From: Ruminiclostridium sp. | Lineage (GTDB): Bacteria > Bacillota > Clostridia > Oscillospirales > Ruminococcaceae | Length of the DNA: 38,602 nt | Direction: 5' to 3' | Assembly (NCBI GenBank): GCA_017942025.1 | Contig: JAGAVH010000010.1 | Location: 1-38,602 of the forward strand | Shown here: one piece after another, positions 32,766-38,602 of the stretch | How the letters are laid out: each line of letters begins with the position of its first letter | Numbering within the stretch: the stretch's first letter is position 1 | Position numbers and translations under genes: made by a program | Notes under the pieces: generated by a model | The model's input: only the letters and a program-made list of their open reading frames with translations | Databases searched by the model: none | Told to the model about the DNA's origin: nothing

Positions 32766-32774
32766 ATCTTCTCC

Positions 32775-34949
32775 TTACAGAATATCATTTATATCGGATT
32801 TCAGGACATCGGCTTCGGGACCGAAAATCGCCTGAATACCGCCGTCCTTTCTGATAAGTCCCAGAGCGCCGAGCTTCTTCCATTCTTTTTCCTCTGCCAC
32901 CATATCTGTATTTTCTACAGACACACGAAGCCTTGTCATACAGGCGTCCACATCGGTTATATTTTCTCTGCCGCCGAGTAAAGCAATTATTTTTTCTGCT
33001 TTGCTATCGGCGTCGGTAGATTTATCGGCAGAGTTATCCGATACATTTTCGCTGTTTACATCAAGAGTATAGTTTCCGAGTCTGCCGGGTGTGGCATAGC
33101 GGAATTTTCCTATCATAAAGTATGAAACGAGATATCCTATGCCGAAGAATACTATTGTTATAATGATAAAGTTTATGATATCTCCCGTAAGTCCTGCCTC
33201 TATCGACATCGGCAGTCTTGTCGCAAGCTCTATACTGCCGAAGGAATGAAGCCTTAAATCGAAGATTCCCGACATTGCAAAAGCGATACCCTGAAGTACG
33301 GCATAGACGATATAAAGGGGCAGAGCGCAGAACATAAACATAAATTCTATAGGTTCTGTAACACCTGTCAGAAATACTGCAAGAGCGGTGGAAAGATAGA
33401 TAGAACGGTATTTTCTTCTTTTGTCCTTATCAACTCTTCTGTACATACCAAGTCCCACGCCAAGCAACAGTCCCATAGAGCCTATCATCTGTCCGACTTT
33501 GAATCTTGCCGGGATTACCGTTGCCATAAGATTTTCGTAAGCGGCGGTATCACCGAGCGCCTTGAAATTGATAAGGTCTGTTACCCAGGCAAGCCATAAG
33601 GGGTCCTGACCAAATACCGTCTGTCCTGCGTTTACACCTGTACCGATTATATAACTGCCGCCAAAGCTTGTATAGTTCATAGGGATAGTAAGCATATGAT
33701 GAAGTCCGAAGGGGAGAAGCAATCTTTCAAGTGTGCCGTAGATAAAGGGAGCGAGCAGAGGAGAGCTTTCGGAGGAGGAGGCAATCCATACGCCGAAGGC
33801 ATTTATTCCCGACTGGACAACAGGCCATACAATGGCAAGTATCAGCGATGCAATTACCGACCATAAAATAACCACCAGCGGTACAAAGCGTTTGCCGTTG
33901 AAAAAGGCGAGAGCGTTGGGCAGACCTCTGAAGTTATAGAATTTGTTATATATAACGCCGCCTAAAAAGCCTGAAATGATACCCACAAATACACCCATAT
34001 TGAGAGCAGGCGCACCAAGTACCGAGGTGAAATAGCTTTCTACTGCCATCTCTTGCCCGAATAAGGAATAGACGACAGCTTCCGTATCTCCGAGCATTGC
34101 GTTTGTAACCCCAAACACCGCACCGGTTATACTGTTTATCAGTATAAAGCACAAGAGAGCGGCAAAGGCACCGCCTGCCTTGTCCTTTGCCCAGGAGCCG
34201 CCTATAGCTACAGCGAAAAGAATATGGAGATTGCTGATTATAGTCCAGCCTATACTTTCCATAACACTACCGATAGTATTTATAATTGCAGTATCTCCGC
34301 CAGCCATCATAATAAGCTTGCCTATACTTATCATAAGTCCTGCCGCAGGCATTACCGCAATGACTACCATCAGCACCTTGCCGAGCTTCTGCAGAAAATC
34401 AAAGCTTATCCTCGGTTTTTTTCTGCTTTTTTTATCAGAGGCTATGCTTGCTGTGCCGTCTGTAGCCTTTTCTTCAGTAATTCCGACTTTTTTTACTGTT
34501 ATAAGTTTGTCGCCTTTTTTTATATCTCCTGTCACCGATTCGGTTTTATATTCCTCTGCATCCTCGCAGATTATAACGGGTGTGGTTACATCAATGCCTG
34601 CCGCCTTGATAAAATCAATATCCGCCACCGCTACAAGCTGACCTTTTTCTACTCTGTCACCGACATTTACCTTGATGTTGAAGCCGACGCCTTTGAGAGA
34701 AACTGTATCAAGCCCGAAATGAACAAGGACAGAAATTCCGTTTTCCGATTCATAGCCAATCGCGTGTTTTGTTTCTGCAACTGACGATATAACTCCGTCT
34801 ATGGGACTGTAAATATTTCCGTCCGATGGAATTATTGCACAGCCGTCGCCGAGTATCCTGTCGCTGAACACATTGTCTTTAACCTCGCTTATTGGTATAG
34901 CTGTACCGTTCAGAGGAGAATATATGTTTAAAATTTCAGATTCTTTCAT
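32775..34949 (-). CDS. Glucose-family PTS transporter, fused EIIA-EIIC-EIIB
   Basis: A 724-residue fusion. EIIA comes first (about 1-150), with phosphorylated His77 in ISVLVHFGLDTV and helper His62. Next is the membrane EIIC (about 185-630; KVLMVVIAVMPAAGLMISIG, LLPFGLHHMLTIPMNYTSFG, GVTEPIEFMFMF). EIIB comes last, with phosphorylated Cys670 in DVDACMTRLRV. The sequence fits the glucose/N-acetylglucosamine class, and HHMLTIPMNYTSFGG together with the order suggests a hexose or amino-hexose substrate, but I cannot separate these. The A-C-B order differs from the common C-B-A. AAAGGAG is six to seven bases before the ATG. Confidence 0.93.
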   Translation of the reverse strand: MKESEILNIYSPLNGTAIPISEVKDNVFSDRILGDGCAIIPSDGNIYSPIDGVISSVAETKHAIGYESENGISVLVHFGLDTVSLKGVGFNIKVNVGDRVEKGQLVAVADIDFIKAAGIDVTTPVIICEDAEEYKTESVTGDIKKGDKLITVKKVGITEEKATDGTASIASDKKSRKKPRISFDFLQKLGKVLMVVIAVMPAAGLMISIGKLIMMAGGDTAIINTIGSVMESIGWTIISNLHILFAVAIGGSWAKDKAGGAFAALLCFILINSITGAVFGVTNAMLGDTEAVVYSLFGQEMAVESYFTSVLGAPALNMGVFVGIISGFLGGVIYNKFYNFRGLPNALAFFNGKRFVPLVVILWSVIASLILAIVWPVVQSGINAFGVWIASSSESSPLLAPFIYGTLERLLLPFGLHHMLTIPMNYTSFGGSYIIGTGVNAGQTVFGQDPLWLAWVTDLINFKALGDTAAYENLMATVIPARFKVGQMIGSMGLLLGVGLGMYRRVDKDKRRKYRSIYLSTALAVFLTGVTEPIEFMFMFCALPLYIVYAVLQGIAFAMSGIFDLRLHSFGSIELATRLPMSIEAGLTGDIINFIIITIVFFGIGYLVSYFMIGKFRYATPGRLGNYTLDVNSENVSDNSADKSTDADSKAEKIIALLGGRENITDVDACMTRLRVSVENTDMVAEEKEWKKLGALGLIRKDGGIQAIFGPEADVLKSDINDIL

Positions 34950-35044
34950 AAAAACTCCTTTGTGATTTGAATGATTCTGAAATTAAGTATCTGCAAAAAC
35001 CGTATTTTTATTATTTTTCTTTTGCATAAGTTATAGGAAAATAC

Positions 35045-35073
35045 TTGAAATTTTTGTTTTGTGGATATATAAT
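35045..35073 (+). promoter_or_regulatory. Promoter of the CvpA-like gene
   Basis: TTGAAA (35045-35050), 17-base spacer, TATAAT (35068-35073), 33 bases before the ATG. It is divergent from the PTS gene. Confidence 0.8.
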
Positions 35074-35106
35074 AATATTAACAAATAACTATAGAGAGGT
35101 GTTGTT

Positions 35107-36555
35107 ATGATAAACACTATTGTGATTGCTTCGTATATAGCTGTCGCTGTTATCTGTGCGGCGGTACTGGCTATCTACGGATATAAAAAGGGCTGGAAGG
35201 GCGGATTGTCAATATTCGGAATATCCGTTACCGCTACAATCTGCGCCTATTTATTAAGCCACGCTACGGCAGATTCTGTAGGAGAGTTATACCTTGTGAC
35301 CTCGCTTACGGAAAAGGGATATACTGCGGCAGAAAATATAGGTATATCAAGAGAAGAGCTTTCCAAGGTTCTCGAAAATGCCGTTGACAACGTGCTGGAA
35401 ATACCTGTGGCTGTTGCATTGTTTGTGTTTTTCTTTGCGATACTAGCCGTTACGGCATTCATTATCCGAAAAGTAATGAAATGCAACAAGGAGCAGGGGG
35501 GTACAGCGTCAAAAATAACGGGACTGTCATTAGCGGCAGTATCTATTCCGCTGGTGCTGTTATTTACTTTCCTTGCGGGCAGAATAAATATTTTTGAGGA
35601 AACAAAAAGAGCCGATGTTATAATGGAACTTTTAAATACGCCTGAGGAACAGCTTGCAGGAGAAATACTTCATAATAACGGAGTCTACACAGGTATTTAC
35701 TTTGATACTGCAATAACAGATGCGGATGAAAATACAAGACTTTCACTTATAAACAACGGTATAAATGGTGCTGTGGGTAAGGTGGATGACCAGCTGCTGA
35801 CACAGCTGTATAACTTTGAGGGTTACAGCTCCAGAGCTGAGCTTAACACAGACCTTACTACAATAGACGAGCTTTATATTATAGCCTGCGAAAACGACTT
35901 TTTCGGCGAAGAAAGTATTCTTCAGAAGGTGTTTCAGATAGAGGATAAAAAGTCTGTTATAGACAAGATATACTCCCTGAAATTCAGAGATATCCTGCTT
36001 CGGTACATACTCAGCTATGCAGTAAGAAGCTTTGTTTCTGACCAGAGTTATATCTATCCGGATACCATACCGCTTGAAGGTACACAGGATGAGCTTCTGC
36101 TTTTACTTGATATGGCGCAGAAGGTGAAGTCGGAGGAAATATCCAAGATAGAGGCGGCAAAGCAGCTTGTAAATTCTCCTCTTGTACCTAAGGATGTTAT
36201 CTCCATTGTTATAAAGGAGAATCTCGGCAAAATTGTAGGCGAAAATCTTTCGGGCAAGGTTGCAGAGTATATAGAAAAGCATAATATCCTCGAAAAGATA
36301 GCCGACAGCGAGCTTCCTGTCGAAGATATAACAGATTTTATAGACAAGCTCCAGGGCGGCGATATATCCGAAGAAGCGAGAGTAGAAGAGCTGAAGGAGC
36401 TGCTCGAAAGCAGCGGTATCCTTGATAAGATACAGCAGGATTCACTCGGTGCGGATATCAATATTGATCAGGATATTATCGACGCAATCAAGGACAACGA
36501 TTTTACCGATATAACCATCGAAGATATACTGAGTAATATCGGAAACGCAGAATAA
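35107..36555 (+). CDS. CvpA-like membrane protein with long acidic C-terminal domain
   Basis: A 482-residue protein. The first 160 residues hold four probable membrane helices (about 4-26, 32-52, 98-122 and 137-160) with YGYKKGWKGGLSIFG between helices 1 and 2, resembling the CvpA/colicin V production family. Unlike ordinary CvpA (about 160-220 residues), it carries about 320 further residues, soluble, helical and acidic (SKIEAAKQLVNSPLVPKDVI, IEDILSNIGNAE). I do not recognise this part. CvpA homologues are linked to envelope stress and pigment or biofilm phenotypes. AGAGGTG precedes the ATG. It is monocistronic. Confidence 0.7.
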   Translation: MINTIVIASYIAVAVICAAVLAIYGYKKGWKGGLSIFGISVTATICAYLLSHATADSVGELYLVTSLTEKGYTAAENIGISREELSKVLENAVDNVLEIPVAVALFVFFFAILAVTAFIIRKVMKCNKEQGGTASKITGLSLAAVSIPLVLLFTFLAGRINIFEETKRADVIMELLNTPEEQLAGEILHNNGVYTGIYFDTAITDADENTRLSLINNGINGAVGKVDDQLLTQLYNFEGYSSRAELNTDLTTIDELYIIACENDFFGEESILQKVFQIEDKKSVIDKIYSLKFRDILLRYILSYAVRSFVSDQSYIYPDTIPLEGTQDELLLLLDMAQKVKSEEISKIEAAKQLVNSPLVPKDVISIVIKENLGKIVGENLSGKVAEYIEKHNILEKIADSELPVEDITDFIDKLQGGDISEEARVEELKELLESSGILDKIQQDSLGADINIDQDIIDAIKDNDFTDITIEDILSNIGNAE

Positions 36556-36560
36556 AAATT

Positions 36561-36608
36561 AACCCCGTTGCTACAAAATTAAAGTAGTAACGGGGGTTGT
36601 TTTATTTT
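36561..36608. terminator. Bidirectional terminator between the CvpA-like and PHP genes
   Basis: AACCCCGTT-G-CTAC pairs with GTAG-T-AACGGGGGTT (loop AAAATTAAA), with T-rich flanks on both strands. It lies between the converging genes and overlaps the end of the PHP gene. Confidence 0.85.
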
Positions 36609-37282
36609 CCTATAGCAAGCTCAAATTCGTTTGCCAGAAGCATTTTTGCAAGGTCGGCAGAGGTTTTGGCTCTTGTCTTTAAAAGTACCGCGTTGGCGTT
36701 TTCAAAGTCTGTGCCGTGCATATCACTGCCTGCAATAAGGATAGTACCGCTGTTTCCGAAAATGCGCTGTGCCTTTTCGTTATCCTCAGGCTGATTGCAG
36801 TAATTATGCACCTCTACGCCGTCGACATATTTTAAATCAGGCACTTCGTTGGGATCCTTTATATAGTTTCTGTTGCGGAAGGGGTGGGCATAGGCTACAA
36901 AGCCGCCTGCCTGCCTTATTTCCTTTGACCATAGCTCTAAATTTTCCTCTATCAGAAAAGGTCTTTCGGCTATGAATTCAGGCTCTACGCCATATATAAG
37001 AATTTCTCTTCCGTTTCCGTAGCCCTGCTCTATACCGAAAAGCAGATCAAAATCCAGCTCCTTTGCAGTCTTCTGTCCCTCGTAATATGCTCTTGAGTAT
37101 TCCATAACAAAGTCCTTCCAGGGTTGATTTCTGTCTACTGAGGTGTTGCCGCAGTAAAAGTGATTTGTTATTACCATACCTGTGTATCCGAGACTTTTAT
37201 ATTTTTTTATCATATCATGAACAGAACTGCGTGCACAGGCACTGCCTTCTTTTGTATGCATATGAAGCTCGTATTTGTACAT
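36602..37282 (-). CDS. PHP-domain phosphoesterase
   Basis: A 226-residue cytoplasmic hydrolase of the polymerase and histidinol phosphatase superfamily. Metal ligands are visible as HMHT (His7, His9), ITNHFY, GIEQGYG, YAHPFR and AGSDMHG. It belongs to the group of short stand-alone PHP proteins that hydrolyse phosphate mono- or diesters, and the substrate is unknown. AAAGGTG precedes the ATG. A promoter is at 37319-37347. Confidence 0.88.
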   Translation of the reverse strand: MYKYELHMHTKEGSACARSSVHDMIKKYKSLGYTGMVITNHFYCGNTSVDRNQPWKDFVMEYSRAYYEGQKTAKELDFDLLFGIEQGYGNGREILIYGVEPEFIAERPFLIEENLELWSKEIRQAGGFVAYAHPFRNRNYIKDPNEVPDLKYVDGVEVHNYCNQPEDNEKAQRIFGNSGTILIAGSDMHGTDFENANAVLLKTRAKTSADLAKMLLANEFELAIGK

Positions 37283-37318
37283 ATTCCTTTTTCACCTTTC
37301 GTGTATCCCTTTTTTGAA

Positions 37319-37347
37319 ATTATAGCATAAATGCCTTTTAAAATCAA
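37319..37347 (-). promoter_or_regulatory. Promoter of the PHP gene
   Basis: Minus strand TTGATT (37347-37342), 17-base spacer, TATAAT (37324-37319), 36 bases before the ATG. Further out, 37350-37500 shows no gene. Confidence 0.75.
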
Positions 37348-37506
37348 GGTCTTTCCGTTCAAAGGGACAAAAATTGACCAGTGGGTGAAACGAAACGGGA
37401 CAAGCAGAAATTCGGAAGTCAAATGAGGTGATCGGATTATAGATCTAATTATTCGTTTTTGCAGACATTATGCCTTAGAATAAAGGTAGAAAAAGCCGCA
37501 ATTTTA

Positions 37507-37515
37507 TGCTATAAT
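37507..37515 (+). promoter_or_regulatory. Extended -10 promoter of the structured leader
   Basis: ATGCTATAAT (TATAAT at 37510-37515 with TG one base upstream) is an extended -10. The matching -35 position holds only TAGAAA. Transcription would start near 37522 and give a leader of about 185 bases before the sigma factor. Confidence 0.6.
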
Positions 37516-37532
37516 ATTTCTTAGAGTATTTT

Positions 37533-37614
37533 CAGGCGAGGTTATAGAAGCATCGGCCCACCCGATAACTGAACTCGGATTATTATGAAAGCCTGTAACT
37601 TTGAAAAAAAGTTA
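37533..37614 (+). promoter_or_regulatory. Candidate structured leader RNA upstream of the ECF sigma gene
   Basis: Nested pairings can be drawn: CAGGC (37533-37537) with GCCTG (37591-37595), CGAG (37537-37540) with CTCG (37574-37577), and either GTTAT/ATAAC (37541/37565) or the inner hairpin ATCGG-CCCAC-CCGAT (37552-37566), the last two being mutually exclusive. A second hairpin, TAACTTT-GAAAA-AAAGTTA (37596-37614), follows, with TTTT nearby. This looks like a switchable leader, but I could not match it to a known riboswitch class. Confidence 0.35.
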
Positions 37615-37637
37615 TGTGCTTTTGTGGTTATTTATAA

Positions 37638-37665
37638 GGAACTTCATGGTTATTAGTCGTATAAT
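37638..37665 (+). promoter_or_regulatory. Possible ECF-type autoregulated promoter with inverted repeat
   Basis: GGAAC (37638-37642) and CGTATAA (37658-37664), 15 bases apart, resemble an ECF sigma promoter (GGAAC or GAAAC -35, CGT -10, usual gap 16-17). An imperfect inverted repeat (CTTCA...TTATTA and TAATAA...TGAAG, 37642-37673) overlaps the -10. Autoregulation is common for ECF sigma genes. Confidence 0.45.
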
Positions 37666-37708
37666 AAGTGAAGGAGCAGAAGAGCCCCCGTGAATAGGAG
37701 GAACTTAT

Positions 37709-38260
37709 ATGGATAACGGCGCAAGTAGCTACCGCCGTTTCCTTGATGGTGATGAAAGTGCCTTTAACGATATAATGAAGGAGTTGTTTCGCAGTCTTGT
37801 ATTCTTCATTGACGGTTATGTGCATGACGTCCACGCAGCCGAAGATATTGCGATAGATGCCTTTTCAGATCTTGTCGTACATAGACATCGGTACAACTTC
37901 AAGGTGACCTTGAAGACATATCTTTTTATGATTGGCAGAAGCCGTGCTCTTGATTATATCAAGCATCGCAAGGTAATTGATATTGTCGAGCTTTCTGAGG
38001 CACAGAATTTGCCCGATGATGAAAAGACTCTGGAAGAGATTGTTCTGGCAGACGAGAGAAAGCGTGCGGTGAATGCCGCCATTGCCAAGCTTCCGGAAGA
38101 TATGCGTGTGGTTATCCACTTGATCTATTTCGAAGAGATGACCTATGACGAAGCTGCCAAGGTAATGAAGAAAAACCGCAAACAGGTGGATAATCTTCTG
38201 TATCGCGCAAAGAAGGAACTTCGCATCATTCTTGGAAGGGATGGTGAGCTGTTATTATGA
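37709..38260 (+). CDS. ECF RNA polymerase sigma factor
   Basis: A 183-residue ECF sigma factor: region 2 (MKELFRSLVFFIDGYVHDVH, AAEDIAIDAFSDLVVHRH, LKTYLFMIGRSRALDYIKHR), an acidic linker, and region 4 with helix-turn-helix (LPEDMRVVIHLIYFEEMTYD, EAAKVMKKNRKQVDNLLYRA). GGAGGAAC is a strong ribosome site. The gene overlaps the downstream membrane protein gene by four bases (ATGA), typical of sigma/anti-sigma pairs. Its spelling (more CGC/CGT arginine codons) differs slightly from neighbours. It is unrelated in detail to the sigma factor at 25054. Confidence 0.95.
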   Translation: MDNGASSYRRFLDGDESAFNDIMKELFRSLVFFIDGYVHDVHAAEDIAIDAFSDLVVHRHRYNFKVTLKTYLFMIGRSRALDYIKHRKVIDIVELSEAQNLPDDEKTLEEIVLADERKRAVNAAIAKLPEDMRVVIHLIYFEEMTYDEAAKVMKKNRKQVDNLLYRAKKELRIILGRDGELLL

Positions 38261-38602
38261 GAGAATTAAACGAATGTAAGGCGGAAGTGTTCCGCCGCAG
38301 TGACAATAGAATAAAAGCGCGCAGGAGAAATCGTAATCGTATTTTGGCTATGTGCATTCCACTGTGCTTGGTGCTGACTATATTCTCGGTTATGATGCTT
38401 CCCGGTATGCTGCCTGCGGGAATGGATAAAGCTCCGGAAGCGGACGGCCTTTCGGGAAATGCGACTTCCGGAGACCGAGGTGATCAAGGGAATAACAAAG
38501 AGGATGGAAACGGTGATATGGATGGTGCAGTCAATACAGACGTGCCGGATAACCTATCTTTTTCTCTGACGTGGAACACCTACGGTATCAGTTCTTACGA
38601 CA
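38257..38602 (+). CDS. Putative anti-sigma membrane protein, truncated by window end
   Basis: Partial gene of at least 115 codons starting at ATG 38257, which overlaps the sigma factor stop codon, and running off the window. It begins MRELNECKAEVFRRSDNRIK, then Arg-rich RARRRNRNR, one membrane helix (about residues 30-52), then a Gly/Asp/Asn-rich spacer and the start of an extracytoplasmic domain (SFSLTWNTYGISSYD). The short cytoplasmic N-terminus, single helix and position fit a regulator of the co-encoded sigma factor. The start of this protein resembles an anti-sigma family common in gut Clostridia. The function is inferred from context only. Confidence 0.75.
   Translation, partial: MRELNECKAEVFRRSDNRIKARRRNRNRILAMCIPLCLVLTIFSVMMLPGMLPAGMDKAPEADGLSGNATSGDRGDQGNNKEDGNGDMDGAVNTDVPDNLSFSLTWNTYGISSYD

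Noticed and set aside
37533-37614. Assignment of the sigma leader to a known riboswitch (c-di-GMP, THF, ZTP, fluoride, glutamine) or a hammerhead ribozyme
   Set aside because: None of the conserved core sequences of these classes is present. It is kept only as an unassigned structured leader.

Overview
The window looks like chromosomal DNA of a gut or rumen Clostridia of the Oscillospiraceae/Ruminococcaceae (a Ruminococcus or [Eubacterium] siraeum-like organism). Evidence: moderate-to-low GC with AGA-rich arginine codons, AGGAGG-type ribosome binding sites, near-consensus TTGACA-N17-TATAAT promoters, a sporulation gene (spoIIID), lipoproteins with Thr/Pro/Glu-rich linkers, Gram-positive envelope proteins and no outer-membrane genes. 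The species call is an inference. I see no phage, insertion sequence, CRISPR array or defence island. This is mostly core and envelope-related chromosome with short dispersed repeats between operons.

Layout. 1-720: minus-strand tRNA-Ser(CGA) with its terminator, preceded by two copies of a 145-bp repeat and a perfect minus-strand promoter. 716-967: small lipoprotein (-). 1171-5338: two cyclophilin-type lipoproteins (one with an eroded active site plus a PASTA domain) and two duplicated Thr-rich SH3-like lipoproteins (+). 5577-6341: spoIIID (+) and a very small soluble chemoreceptor-like signalling protein (-). 6687-8111: glycogen synthase (+). 8467-11609: tandem paralogous sugar-type solute-binding lipoproteins (+), each with its own promoter and terminator. 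11739-17991: one long plus-strand operon with an FlK-type thioesterase, a LysR regulator, two M42 peptidases, a GNAT acetyltransferase, a PLP-dependent C-S lyase-like enzyme and a YicC-family RNase.

18085-18490: MITE-like repeat. 18588-19454: cell-surface protein (-). 19796-23747: potABCD polyamine transporter (+), then a LURP-one-like protein. 24335-24950: second, larger mosaic hairpin repeat. 25054-28742: ECF-type sigma factor, a membrane protein resembling an anti-sigma/sensor with BamE-like repeats, and a BspA-type leucine-rich surface protein (+). 28784-34949 (-): glucose-type PTS (EIIA-C-B), an endonuclease/exonuclease/phosphatase, HPr, enzyme I and an MFS transporter. 35107-36555: CvpA-like membrane protein (+). 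36602-37282: PHP phosphoesterase (-). 37709 to the end: a second ECF sigma factor with a structured leader and a truncated membrane partner (+).

The functional themes are carbohydrate uptake and storage (PTS, solute-binding proteins, GlgA), peptide and amino-acid turnover (the M42/GNAT/C-S lyase operon), polyamine uptake and envelope sensing. The features most worth a second look are the tRNA-Ser-like split repeats, the degenerate cyclophilin-PASTA lipoprotein, the two ECF modules, the MITE-like hairpin mosaics, and the variant PTS parts (A-C-B domain order; HPr with Arg at position 46).
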